A stretch of 64,000 bases of DNA from Rossellomorea aquimaris (GTDB taxonomy: Bacteria > Bacillota > Bacilli > Bacillales > Bacillaceae_B), in contig NZ_CP141595.1 in assembly GCF_035590735.1 (NCBI RefSeq), forward strand, positions 553,001-617,000, in the 5' to 3' direction. Below, one piece after another: positions 17,229-26,185 of this stretch (position 1 is the first letter of the stretch; each line of letters begins with the position of its first letter). The notes beneath the pieces were generated by a model. The model ran no database searches and was not told the origin of the DNA. It was given only the letters and a program-made list of their open reading frames with translations. Made by a program: the position numbers and the translations under genes.

Positions 17229-18179
17229 ATGAAACAACGTTACCTTTTTATTGCGCTCATCTTGCTGTCACTTCTGTCTTTATTTGTTGGAGTGAGCCAT
17301 ATTACACCGATGGATTTATTTCAATTTCAATCCGAAGAGACACAGATTTTTCTCATCAGTCGATTACCCCGATTACTGGCGATCTTACTTGCCGGTGCGG
17401 GAATGAGCATTGCAGGGTTGATCATGCAATGCTTGAGTCGGAATAAGTTCGTATCCCCTACGACAGTGGGGACCATTGATGCTGCCAGGCTTGGGATCCT
17501 TGTATCGATGATTGTGTTTGTGAACGCCTCTTTGCTTGAGAAGATGATTGTTGCCTTTGCATTTGCGCTGGCCGGCACGCTGCTTTTTATGCAAATACTC
17601 GATCGGATCAAGTTCAAGGATGCTGTCTTTATCCCTCTCGTCGGGTTGATGCTTGGGAATGTGTTATCTTCGGTGACGACGTTCTTTGCCTACAAGGCAA
17701 ATGTGATTCAAAATATGGCAGCATGGCTCCAGGGCGATTTTTCATTGATCATGAAAGGTCGATATGAACTTTTGTACATAAGCATTCCCATTTTGATTAT
17801 TGCCTATCTTTATGCGAATCGGTTTACTGTCGCCGGGATGGGGGAGGACTTCTCCAAAAACCTTGGTGTTTCTTATCGCAGAATAGTGAATATCGGTCTC
17901 GTCCTGGTTGCACTCATTACGGTGACAGTCGTATTGACCGTCGGGGTGATTCCATTCCTTGGATTGATCATTCCGAATTTCGTATCGATCTTTAAAGGGG
18001 ATCACTTACAGAAGACATTGCCACATACGGCATTACTTGGAGCCATCTTCCTCCTTGTCTGTGATATTTTAGGTCGGGTCATCATCTACCCATATGAAAT
18101 TTCAATCAGTTTGATGGTTGGGGTCATCGGCAGTGCGATCTTCCTATACTTGCTGGTTAGGAGGAAGGCATATGCGTAA
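17229..18179 (+). CDS. yclN: Petrobactin-type siderophore ABC permease YclN
   Basis: 316 residues, the same length I recall for B. subtilis YclN. FecCD-family permease with about nine helices; RLPRLLAILLAGAGMSIAGLIMQ and RNKFVSPTTVGT near residues 45-85 and GVIPFLGLIIPNFVSI near the C terminus are family signatures, and many stretches match YclN closely. Chosen start ATG 17229 follows GGGGAT; the ATG at 17208 lacks a site. First gene of the Fur-controlled operon yclN-O-P-Q-hmoA. Imports ferri-petrobactin or a related catecholate. Confidence 0.92.
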   Translation: MKQRYLFIALILLSLLSLFVGVSHITPMDLFQFQSEETQIFLISRLPRLLAILLAGAGMSIAGLIMQCLSRNKFVSPTTVGTIDAARLGILVSMIVFVNASLLEKMIVAFAFALAGTLLFMQILDRIKFKDAVFIPLVGLMLGNVLSSVTTFFAYKANVIQNMAAWLQGDFSLIMKGRYELLYISIPILIIAYLYANRFTVAGMGEDFSKNLGVSYRRIVNIGLVLVALITVTVVLTVGVIPFLGLIIPNFVSIFKGDHLQKTLPHTALLGAIFLLVCDILGRVIIYPYEISISLMVGVIGSAIFLYLLVRRKAYA

Positions 18180-19119
18180 TCGGTGGAAAATGCTTATTTT
18201 ACTGGGGATTTCTCTTTTATTCTGTGTTGTTTATTTATTTTACGAACTAAATGGAAGCTATGATTATGCGCTGCCTCGACGGGGGATGAAGGTGCTTGCC
18301 ATGGTCATTACGGGAGTCGCGATCGCCTATTCAACGGTCGTTTTTCAAACGATCACACATAATCGGATCCTAACACCGAGTATTATGGGGCTCGATTCTC
18401 TTTATCTTCTTCTTCAAACGGTGATCATTTTCTTCCTGGGATCGGATCACATTCTTGTCATAAACAAGAATATTAACTTCTTATTATCGGTTACAGCCAT
18501 GATTGTATTTGCTCTTATCCTGTATCAATTATTATTCCGTCATAGTAATCAACCAATCTACTTTTTATTGTTGATCGGAATCATCGTTGGTACATTCTTT
18601 GGAAGCATCACCACATTCCTGCAAGTGTTGATTGATCCCAATGAGTTTTTAATGGTTCAGGATAAGATGTTTGCGAGTTTCAATAACATTAATGCGGATC
18701 TGGTTTGGCTTGCCCTTATCGTTGTCACCATCGTCATGATGTTTGGCTGGAGAAAGATCCATTACCTGGATGTCATGTCATTGGGAAGGGAGATGTCCAT
18801 TAATCTTGGCGTCCCTTACGATCGAATGGTACGGCAAATGCTGGTGATTGCATCCGTACTCATAGCCGTTTCAACGGCCCTGGTCGGCCCTATCACCTTT
18901 TTTGGGTTGATTGTCGCGAACTTAGCTTATCAATTCTTTCGGACCTACAAACATAGCATTTTCATTACCGGTGCGGGCTTGATGAGTGTCATTGCCCTCG
19001 TTGGAGGACAGTGGGTGGTAGAACGGATCTTCACGTTTTCCACGACTCTGAGTGTCATTGTGAACTTCATCGGAGGAATGTACTTTATATATCTTTTGTT
19101 AAAGGAGAGTAAAGCCTAA
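18172..19119 (+). CDS. yclO: Petrobactin-type siderophore ABC permease YclO
   Basis: 315 residues, second FecCD permease subunit, about eight to nine helices, with RGMKVLAMVITGVAIAYSTVVFQTITHNRILTPSIMG and GPITFFGLIVANLAYQF. The ATG at 18172 overlaps the end of yclN by 8 nt and follows AGGAGGAAGG. Forms the membrane channel as a heterodimer with YclN. Confidence 0.92.
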   Translation: MRNRWKMLILLGISLLFCVVYLFYELNGSYDYALPRRGMKVLAMVITGVAIAYSTVVFQTITHNRILTPSIMGLDSLYLLLQTVIIFFLGSDHILVINKNINFLLSVTAMIVFALILYQLLFRHSNQPIYFLLLIGIIVGTFFGSITTFLQVLIDPNEFLMVQDKMFASFNNINADLVWLALIVVTIVMMFGWRKIHYLDVMSLGREMSINLGVPYDRMVRQMLVIASVLIAVSTALVGPITFFGLIVANLAYQFFRTYKHSIFITGAGLMSVIALVGGQWVVERIFTFSTTLSVIVNFIGGMYFIYLLLKESKA

Positions 19120-19880
19120 TGATACAGATTCGAGGGCTGTCCAAGTCTTACGGGAAAAAACTGGTGGTTGAAGACGTGACCGTCACGATTCAGCCTGGTC
19201 AAATCACTTCGTTCATTGGACCGAATGGTGCCGGGAAGTCTACCCTTTTATCAATGGTAAGCCGTCTGCTCGATTCAGATAGTGGTGAAATCATACTCGA
19301 TCAGGCAGATCTTAGGAAAATGAATTCAAATGATCTTGCCAAAAGGGTGGCGATCTTAAAGCAATCGAACTTTCTTAACGTCCGTTTGACGGTGAGAGAA
19401 CTGGTATCGTTTGGACGTTTTCCTTATTCGAAAGGACGATTGACCGAAGAAGATGAAAGGGCAGTTAACGAGGCGCTTGACTATATGAATCTAGTGGATT
19501 TAGAGGAGAATTACTTAGAAGAATTATCCGGTGGGCAAAGGCAACGGGCATTCATTGCCATGGTCATCAGCCAGGATACCGATTATATTCTCCTGGATGA
19601 ACCCCTGAACAACCTGGACATGAAGCATTCGGTCCAGATTATGAAAATCCTGCGCAGATTAGTGGATGACCTGGGAAAGACGGTCGTCATCGTCCTGCAT
19701 GACATCAATTTTGCCTCTGTGTATTCAGACAGGATCGTAGCGATGAAAAACGGAAAGGTCATTAGAGAAGGTTCAATAGATACCATCATACAAACCCAAA
19801 CATTAAAGGAAATCTATGATATGGATATTCCTGTGCAACAGATGAATGATAATCGGATTTGTGTTTATTTCAATTCATAA
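19119..19880 (+). CDS. yclP: Siderophore ABC transporter ATPase YclP
   Basis: 253 residues. Walker A GPNGAGKST, signature LSGGQRQR, Walker B YILLDEP and the switch His in VLHDINFA are all present. The start ATG shares one base with the yclO stop and follows AAAGGAGAG. Energises import through YclNO. Confidence 0.94.
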   Translation: MIQIRGLSKSYGKKLVVEDVTVTIQPGQITSFIGPNGAGKSTLLSMVSRLLDSDSGEIILDQADLRKMNSNDLAKRVAILKQSNFLNVRLTVRELVSFGRFPYSKGRLTEEDERAVNEALDYMNLVDLEENYLEELSGGQRQRAFIAMVISQDTDYILLDEPLNNLDMKHSVQIMKILRRLVDDLGKTVVIVLHDINFASVYSDRIVAMKNGKVIREGSIDTIIQTQTLKEIYDMDIPVQQMNDNRICVYFNS

Positions 19881-19899
19881 AAAAAGAGGAGAAAAGAAA

Positions 19900-20850
19900 A
19901 TGAAAAAATGGTCATTTATAACAATATTGCTTACGGTCTTGCTGGTATTGGCAGCGTGCGGTTCCAAGGAAGAATCAACGACAGAAGCGAAGAGTTCCGG
20001 TGGAAATGAAGAATCGAAAGAAATCACAATAAAGCATGAACTTGGCGAAACGAAAGTTAAACAAAACCCTGAAAAGGTAGTCGTGTTTGATTTCGGTGTC
20101 CTTGATACGTTAGATGAACTAGGAGTGGAAGTAGCGGGTGTTCCACAAGCAACGATCCCGCCATACCTTGAAAAATACAGCGGTTCTGACTACACGAACG
20201 TAGGAAGTTTGAAAGAAGCGGATTTTGAAGCGATCAGCTCGATGAAGCCCGACGTGATTTTCATCTCTGCCCGCCAATCTGAAATGTATGAAGAGTTTGC
20301 GAAAATCGCTCCGACCGTGTATGTTCAAACCGATTACACAAATTATATGGAATCGTTCACAAGCAACATGGAAACCATTGCGGAAATCTTTGATAAAGAA
20401 GATGAAATGAAAAAGGAATTAGAGGATGTTCAAGCTGGAGTCGACGGCATTAAGAAGAAGACTGGGAGCCTTGATAGCAAAGCGTTGATCTTGATGGGGA
20501 ATGAAGGGGAAGTAAGTGCATACGGACCGGGATCACGTTTCGGAATTCTCCACGATGTATTTGGATTCAAGCCTTCTGATGAAAACATAGAAGAATCCAC
20601 TCATGGACAGAATGTGACGTTTGAATATGTATTGGAACAAAATCCTGATGTACTGTTTGTGATCGACCGTGATGCTGCCTTTGATCCAAACGCAAGCGTC
20701 AAAGATTCATTTGAAAACGAACTTGTACAAAAAACGAACGCCTACAAAAGTGAAAAAATCGTCTATCTGAATGGCGGCCCATGGTACCTTTCAGGAGGCG
20801 GACTTCAATCGATGAAACAAATGGTAGAAGATGCGAAAGGAGGTTTATAA
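19900..20850 (+). CDS. yclQ: Siderophore-binding lipoprotein YclQ
   Basis: 316 residues. Lipoprotein signal MKKWSFITILLTVLLVLAAC with the lipobox ending at Cys20, then a Ser/Glu-rich tether and a class III periplasmic-binding-protein fold of the FhuD/TroA type (VVFDFGVLDTLDELGVEVAGVP, KPDVIFIS, GGLQSMKQM). Anchored outside the membrane where it delivers ferri-siderophore to YclNO. ATG 19900 follows AAGAGGAG; the frame opens further upstream inside yclP. Confidence 0.93.
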   Translation: MKKWSFITILLTVLLVLAACGSKEESTTEAKSSGGNEESKEITIKHELGETKVKQNPEKVVVFDFGVLDTLDELGVEVAGVPQATIPPYLEKYSGSDYTNVGSLKEADFEAISSMKPDVIFISARQSEMYEEFAKIAPTVYVQTDYTNYMESFTSNMETIAEIFDKEDEMKKELEDVQAGVDGIKKKTGSLDSKALILMGNEGEVSAYGPGSRFGILHDVFGFKPSDENIEESTHGQNVTFEYVLEQNPDVLFVIDRDAAFDPNASVKDSFENELVQKTNAYKSEKIVYLNGGPWYLSGGGLQSMKQMVEDAKGGL

Positions 20851-20851
20851 T

Positions 20852-21160
20852 ATGTTTTATCAAATAAAGAGACTGGTAGTGAAAGAGGGAACATCATCAA
20901 AAGTGGTTGAAAGGTTTTCTAGTGAGGGATTAATTGAAAAACAGCCAGGGTTTATAGACTTAAAGGTCCTCGTCAAAAAAGTCCGCCGTGGTGACGAAGA
21001 AGTGCTTGTCATGATTCAATGGGAATCGGAAGGCGATTGGAAAAACTGGGAGAAGAGCCCTGAGCATATTGCAGGTCATAAAGCGGGTGCTGGCAAGCCT
21101 AAACCCGACCATATTCTTGAGTCCAGTCAGAATGTGTATGAGGTAAAAGCAAATAAATAG
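20852..21160 (+). CDS. hmoA: Haem-degrading monooxygenase HmoA (IsdG-like)
   Basis: 102 residues, ferredoxin-like ABM fold. The sequence MFYQIKRLVVKEGTS, RRGDEEVLVMIQWESEGDWKNWEKSPEHIAGHK and KPKPDHIL closely recalls B. subtilis HmoA (YetG), with the Trp and His residues of the haem pocket retained. Opens haem to release iron. It starts 1 nt after the yclQ stop with AAAGGAGG upstream, so it is the last gene of the Fur-controlled siderophore operon. In B. subtilis hmoA is elsewhere, so the linkage here is worth noting. Confidence 0.85.
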   Translation: MFYQIKRLVVKEGTSSKVVERFSSEGLIEKQPGFIDLKVLVKKVRRGDEEVLVMIQWESEGDWKNWEKSPEHIAGHKAGAGKPKPDHILESSQNVYEVKANK

Positions 21161-21167
21161 TGAAAAG

Positions 21168-21200
21168 AAGTGTCCTGACTCATGTTGGGACACTTTTTCT
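21168..21200 (+). terminator. Terminator of the yclNOPQ-hmoA operon
   Basis: AAGTGTCC pairs with GGGACACTT around an 11-nt loop, followed by TTTTCTTTTATT. Confidence 0.88.
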
Positions 21201-21224
21201 TTTATTTTCCATCTTGTCTAAATT

Positions 21225-21256
21225 TAAACAAAAGTTTAGAATGTTAACAAAAGTTA
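21225..21256. promoter_or_regulatory. Two tandem AAC-AAAA-GTT dyads before psuK
   Basis: TAAACAAAAGTTTA at 21225-21238 and TTAACAAAAGTTA at 21244-21256 are small dyads 19 bp apart, directly upstream of the psuK ribosome binding site. They look like operator half-site pairs for a helix-turn-helix protein, perhaps the HTH domain of the kinase itself. No known regulator consensus is recognised. Confidence 0.5.
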
Positions 21257-21281
21257 CTTTTCTTTATAGGGGTGGGATCTT

Positions 21282-22376
21282 GTGAACGAAAAAGAAAAGC
21301 TTTTGTTGACGTATATTGAGGAAAATCCGTTTATGACTCAACAGGAATTGTCCGAGCGAAGTGGTTTGTCACGCTCAGCCGTTGCAGGATATATCTCGAA
21401 TCTGGTGAAACAAGGGAAAATCATGGGGCGTGCGTATGTTCTTCCAAAGAAAAACGGGATTACGTGCATAGGGGGAGCCAATATTGACCGTAAGCTTCAG
21501 TTGGACGGGAGATTGATTGCTGAAACCTCAAACCCTGCGAAAACAGAGCAATCCAGTGGTGGCGTGGCACGCAATATTGCCGAGAACTTAGGACGTTTAG
21601 GAAAACAGGCCAATTTGATAACGGTGGTAGGGGAAGATACGGAAGGAAGCTTTCTATTATCTCAAACGAAATCGTTTGCCGATGTATCTGCATCCCAGCG
21701 ACTTCTAAATGAAAGCACCGGGGCATACTCCGCCATACTGGACGAAGAAGGGGAAATGCTCTTTGCCCTCGCTGATATGAACATTTATGAAAGCGTTGAC
21801 ATTGGCTTTGTTGATAAGAGGTGGGGATTGATTTCTTCATCGGAAATGGTGCTGCTCGACACCAATTTCCCAGAGGATGTACTTAAATACATCATCCGCA
21901 GGTGTCAAACGGAGGGAGTGCCCCTTACGATCATCCCGGTTTCTGAACCGAAAGTGTTGAAGCTGCCAACATCATTGGAGGGGGTTTCCTGGTTCATATG
22001 CAATAAAGGGGAAGCGGAAACGTATTTAGGAATGCCGATTGAGACAGAGGGTGACTATTTTAAAGCGGCCAAAGCCATCACTCAAAGAGGGGCAGAGAGG
22101 GTCGTGATTACCCGGGGAGATCAGGGATTGATCTATTACACTACTTATAAAGAGGCGAGAGCCGTTTTACCTCCCAAGGTCGAAGTCGCTGACGTGACCG
22201 GTGCAGGTGATGCCCTTGTCGCGGGAATATTATTTGGTTATTTAAAAGGATCCGATACAGACGGTGCCTGCCGGATCGGAGTGATCTGCTCGTCGATCAC
22301 TCTTCAATCCAAATTTACGGTAGCACCTACGCTGAACAAGACCAAGCTTCAACAAGAGTTTAGTCTTTTCTATTAA
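21282..22376 (+). CDS. psuK: Pseudouridine kinase with N-terminal HTH domain
   Basis: 364 residues. Residues 1-60 form a winged HTH (FMTQQELSERSGLSRSAVAGYISNLVKQGKIMGRAYVLP); residues 65-360 are a PfkB/ribokinase domain with the N-terminal GGANIDRK, the anion-hole/catalytic DVTGAGDALVAG and the NKGEAETYLG segment. Phosphorylates pseudouridine to pseudouridine 5'-phosphate, the substrate of the next gene product. GTG start follows GGGGTGGGATCTT. psuG begins 18 nt after the stop. The fused HTH suggests auto- or substrate-responsive regulation, supported by dyads upstream. Confidence 0.85.
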   Translation: MNEKEKLLLTYIEENPFMTQQELSERSGLSRSAVAGYISNLVKQGKIMGRAYVLPKKNGITCIGGANIDRKLQLDGRLIAETSNPAKTEQSSGGVARNIAENLGRLGKQANLITVVGEDTEGSFLLSQTKSFADVSASQRLLNESTGAYSAILDEEGEMLFALADMNIYESVDIGFVDKRWGLISSSEMVLLDTNFPEDVLKYIIRRCQTEGVPLTIIPVSEPKVLKLPTSLEGVSWFICNKGEAETYLGMPIETEGDYFKAAKAITQRGAERVVITRGDQGLIYYTTYKEARAVLPPKVEVADVTGAGDALVAGILFGYLKGSDTDGACRIGVICSSITLQSKFTVAPTLNKTKLQQEFSLFY

Positions 22377-22394
22377 ATAGAGGGGGAAATGTGC

Positions 22395-23330
22395 ATGAAT
22401 ATCGACTCATATATTGAATATTCGCAGGAAGTATCAGAAGCCAGACAGACAGGAAAGGCGATTGTGGCATTGGAATCTACGATTATTTCTCACGGAATGC
22501 CCTATCCACAAAATGTGAAGACCGCCCGAGAAGTAGAGGATATCATTCGGTCAAAGGGGGCCGTTCCCGCAACGATTGCCCTTTTGAACGGGAAAGTCAA
22601 GATTGGGTTGTCTCATGAAGAGCTTGAATATTTAGGACAGGCAACAGACGTGATCAAGGCAAGTCGCCGCGACATCCCTTATATCCTTGCTTCTAAAAAG
22701 GACGGTGCGACTACGGTTGCTGCTACCATGATCTGTGCGGAGCTAGCTGATATTTCCGTTTTCGTGACAGGGGGCATCGGCGGTGTTCACAGAAACGCTG
22801 AGGTGACGATGGATGTTTCGGCGGATCTCGAAGAACTTGCCGTGACGAATGTGGCCGTTGTCTGCGCAGGGGCAAAATCCATTTTGGATATAGGCTTGAC
22901 GATGGAATACCTGGAAACAAAAGGAGTGCCTGTCTTAGGATACGGAACAGAGTCCTTACCTGCCTTTTACACACGAAGCAGTCCTTTTTCAGTGAATTAT
23001 AAAGTAGAGACACCCGAAGAGACCGCTGATATTTTAAAAGCGAAATGGGATCTTGGATTAAAGGGAGGCGTGGTGGTCGCTAACCCGATCCCTGTCCGGG
23101 ATGCACTGGATGAGAACGAGATGAATAGATTCATAGAAAGAGCGTTAAACGAAGCGGAAGAACAGCGTATTACAGGTAAGGCAGCGACGCCTTTCCTCCT
23201 GGGGAAAGTGAAGGAATTAACAGAAGGAAAGAGCCTTACAGCGAATATCGCCCTCGTGAAGAACAATGCTCACGTAGGAGCAGAAATTGCGGTTCATTAC
23301 GCCAAACTTGCTAAGTTAGAAAGCGTCTAA
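22395..23330 (+). CDS. psuG: Pseudouridine-5'-phosphate glycosidase
   Basis: 311 residues. Splits pseudouridine 5'-phosphate to uracil and ribose 5-phosphate. Family blocks [17 protein letters not shown] with the catalytic Glu, [45 protein letters not shown] with the Schiff-base Lys, and [27 protein letters not shown] are all present. ATG 22395 lies 8 nt after GAGGGGG. The ATG at 22389 is too close. Operon with psuK. Confidence 0.93.
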   Translation: MNIDSYIEYSQEVSEARQTGKAIVALESTIISHGMPYPQNVKTAREVEDIIRSKGAVPATIALLNGKVKIGLSHEELEYLGQATDVIKASRRDIPYILASKKDGATTVAATMICAELADISVFVTGGIGGVHRNAEVTMDVSADLEELAVTNVAVVCAGAKSILDIGLTMEYLETKGVPVLGYGTESLPAFYTRSSPFSVNYKVETPEETADILKAKWDLGLKGGVVVANPIPVRDALDENEMNRFIERALNEAEEQRITGKAATPFLLGKVKELTEGKSLTANIALVKNNAHVGAEIAVHYAKLAKLESV

Positions 23331-23347
23331 TCTATGTGAAAAAAGGG

Positions 23348-23381
23348 AAACCTGAGCGGATTTTTATGCCCGGGTTTTTTT
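23348..23381 (+). terminator. Probable terminator after psuG
   Basis: AAACCTG pairs imperfectly with CCGGGTTT and a run of seven T follows. Confidence 0.55.
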
Positions 23382-23427
23382 ATATGAAATATATTGGTCA
23401 TTTATATGTAACAAGAGGTAGGGTAAA

Positions 23428-25905
23428 ATGGTGGTAAATAACGTTACGAAAAAGGAAGGTAATATGGCTGATATGCAACCCTATCATGCATTGAGTGTTG
23501 ATACAATTCCAGTCCCGGCTGCAATAATAGATGTGAAAGGCCAATCATTTATAGAAGAGAATGAAGAATGGAAAGGATTGACCCTGCAAGAAGATAATCT
23601 TCTTCAGAGAATGTTAGAAGAAAAGAATTGTTCCATTCGCTTGAACCATTATACCTACACAGTTAAACGAAAACAGATGGATGAGCAAAAAGAATTAGTG
23701 ATGATTGTTCCAGAGGCATGTGGAGAGAATCATGTTTCCCATGACTATTCAAATAACTCCCGTTCGGCCATATACGAGTCTCTTATTTATAACACCCCGA
23801 CTTGTGTTTGTATCCTTGATAAAAAAGGGAGAGTCGTGGAAATGAATCAGTCCTTTCAGGAGCTGTTTCATATTCCGAATACCGTTCTTGGTGAGTCCCT
23901 TTGCAACCAAACACCCCTTCAAAATCAATCCTTTATCAATCTGGTGATGAACGGATTAAGGGGAGTGAATACAACAGGAGAAGAAGTAACCTTCAGAATG
24001 GACAATCATCGGAAGATTACATGCAATATCACGATCTCTCCTGCAAATTACAAAAGTGACGGTACTGTAGACAGTGTCGGAATCATCCTTCATGACATCA
24101 CGGAGAAGAAAAACTATGAAAACGAACTGGTCTCATTGAAAGCGGAACTTGAGAACACGCTCCGGCTCCAAAAGACGATCACCTATAAGATTAATAAGAG
24201 AGACAATGAATTTGTGATCGAGATGGCGGCAGGAGAGCTATTGAAAAAATTAAATCTTACCCCTTCAAAGGTGATTGGTAAAACCATTGAAGAAGTGTTT
24301 GATTCCCATCACTTAGGGAAAATCCAACCAAAACTAAAGCGTATATGGGAAACAGGGGAAGAGTTGACGTATGAGGATGAATACAAGGAATTAGAATATA
24401 TCGCCTCCATCGTTCCTGTGGTGCAAGATGGAAAAGTCGTCGAAATCATCTGCTCCATTTCAGACATTTCCCTGATCAAAGATATTCAGAGAAAACTGAT
24501 CGAGAGTGAGCAAAAGTATAAGTCGATTGTGAAATACAGTCCTGACAATATTTATATGGTCGATACAAAAGGGATCATCCAGGAGGTAAACCCCGCTGTG
24601 AAAACGCAGTGGAATCATATCTCTCCTCATATGATCGGCAGTCACTTCAGTGAATTCATCGCGGAAGGCAGTAAGCATTCAGCCATCAATCACTTTGAAG
24701 TCGCCCTTCAAGGAGAAGCGTCAAGATTTGTCACCACCTTCGAAAATGGAGAAGGTGGCAAAAGCCATGTAGCGGTCACCAACATCCCGATCCGGGTCAA
24801 AAACAAGGTCATCGGAATTTATGGATTCGGACAGGACATCACAGAGAAACTGAAGATGGAAGAAGAACTAAAGGAAGCGAAAGAATTACTGGAAGCTTAC
24901 TTCGAGCATGCCGGAGACGGAATTGTCCTTTTAGATCCAGAGGGAAGCGTATTAAAGGTCAATCAGCAGTTTGAATCGATGTTCGGCTGGAATAAGGATG
25001 AAATTACAGGACAAAAAATCACCTTTATTCACCAAGAAGACCAGGTAGGACAATTCAAACAGAACTTAATGACCATCAAGGCCGGGAAGCGAATAAAAGA
25101 TTATGAAACGGTGAGGTACCGAAAAGACGGCACGCCGATCGAAATTGCCTTTAATATGAACCCTATCTTAAATGACGATGGAAACCTGATTGGTATTTCA
25201 GCCATAATCCGGGACTTATCCGAGAAGAAACGAAATGAAGACTTACTGAAGAAATCGGAACAATTAGCGATGATCGGACAGCTTGCAGCCGGAGTGGCCC
25301 ATGAAATCAGAAATCCCCTGACGACACTGAAAGGCTTCCTTCAACTGATGAAAGAAAATGCAAAGGATGACTTTTACTTAGGGGTCATCCAGGGAGAGCT
25401 AGATCGAATCGAAATCATCACCAATGAATTTCTCGCATTGGCGAAACCGAGAGCCGTTCAATTTTCCCTGACGTCCTTAACGACCCTGCTCACAAGCTCT
25501 GTCGAATTCATTAAGATGGAATGCCTGAAGCAAGGAGTCGATGTGAGGTTTTCGGTGGAAGAAGCGGAAATTTATTGTGACTCCCATCAAATGAAACAGG
25601 TCATATTAAACGTCATGAAAAATGCCTTGGAAGCCATGCCGAGTGGGGGTCTCCTAAGTGTTCAACTTGAAAAAGAGGACGGTTATGCGAAAATTTCCAT
25701 CCAGGACAACGGAAATGGAATCCCGCCGGAGCGCATGAAGCATTTAGGAGAACCGTTCTACAGCACGAAAGAAAAAGGGACCGGTCTCGGATTGATGATT
25801 TGCCAAAAAATCATCAAAGAGCATCACGGCTCACTATCGATTCAAAGCAATGTATCGGAAGGAACGACCGTTACGATTTTGCTGCCGATTGCAAAACAAA
25901 GATAG
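23428..25905 (+). CDS. Multi-PAS sensor histidine kinase (sporulation-kinase type)
   Basis: 825 residues, no membrane segment, so a cytoplasmic kinase. At least four PAS-like modules are seen (about 110-225, 240-350, 360-480, 485-600), each ending in the DIT/DLS-EKK linker. HisKA at about 615-680 with phosphoacceptor His625 in GVAHEIRNPLTTLKGFLQLM, and an HATPase domain with N-box NVMKNALEAMP, DNGNGIPPERMKH and GTGLGLMI. No response regulator nearby, so an orphan kinase like KinA, KinC or KinE feeding the Spo0F/Spo0A phosphorelay is the best inference. Two starts are possible: ATG 23428 (AGAGGTAGGG) and ATG 23464 (AAGGAAGG). Confidence 0.88.
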   Translation: MVVNNVTKKEGNMADMQPYHALSVDTIPVPAAIIDVKGQSFIEENEEWKGLTLQEDNLLQRMLEEKNCSIRLNHYTYTVKRKQMDEQKELVMIVPEACGENHVSHDYSNNSRSAIYESLIYNTPTCVCILDKKGRVVEMNQSFQELFHIPNTVLGESLCNQTPLQNQSFINLVMNGLRGVNTTGEEVTFRMDNHRKITCNITISPANYKSDGTVDSVGIILHDITEKKNYENELVSLKAELENTLRLQKTITYKINKRDNEFVIEMAAGELLKKLNLTPSKVIGKTIEEVFDSHHLGKIQPKLKRIWETGEELTYEDEYKELEYIASIVPVVQDGKVVEIICSISDISLIKDIQRKLIESEQKYKSIVKYSPDNIYMVDTKGIIQEVNPAVKTQWNHISPHMIGSHFSEFIAEGSKHSAINHFEVALQGEASRFVTTFENGEGGKSHVAVTNIPIRVKNKVIGIYGFGQDITEKLKMEEELKEAKELLEAYFEHAGDGIVLLDPEGSVLKVNQQFESMFGWNKDEITGQKITFIHQEDQVGQFKQNLMTIKAGKRIKDYETVRYRKDGTPIEIAFNMNPILNDDGNLIGISAIIRDLSEKKRNEDLLKKSEQLAMIGQLAAGVAHEIRNPLTTLKGFLQLMKENAKDDFYLGVIQGELDRIEIITNEFLALAKPRAVQFSLTSLTTLLTSSVEFIKMECLKQGVDVRFSVEEAEIYCDSHQMKQVILNVMKNALEAMPSGGLLSVQLEKEDGYAKISIQDNGNGIPPERMKHLGEPFYSTKEKGTGLGLMICQKIIKEHHGSLSIQSNVSEGTTVTILLPIAKQR

Positions 25906-25909
25906 AAAG

Positions 25910-25950
25910 AACTCCACGATGAGAGGGAACTCTTGTCGTGGAGTTTTTAT
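25910..25950 (+). terminator. Terminator after the histidine kinase
   Basis: AACTCCACGA pairs with TCGTGGAGTT, followed by TTTATATTT. The following 235 bp before the next gene show no other feature. Confidence 0.88.
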
Positions 25951-26185
25951 ATTTCCTCGTGTATTGTCGAATACCTTCAGGGAATAATCCGACAAAAAAT
26001 GTAAATGCCTGAGAGAATGGAAGCAATAAAAGCTGATATTTTCCGGGAAATAGTACGTTCTACAAATTTCGTATTTCGCTTTTCATTCTTAAGAACTTGT
26101 CTACTCATGCCGATTGTATGGGAGCACATCGCCACGTTTCAACATCTTGGGAAAAGGTTAAAGAGAGAGAAAGAGGTGAGGAGAA

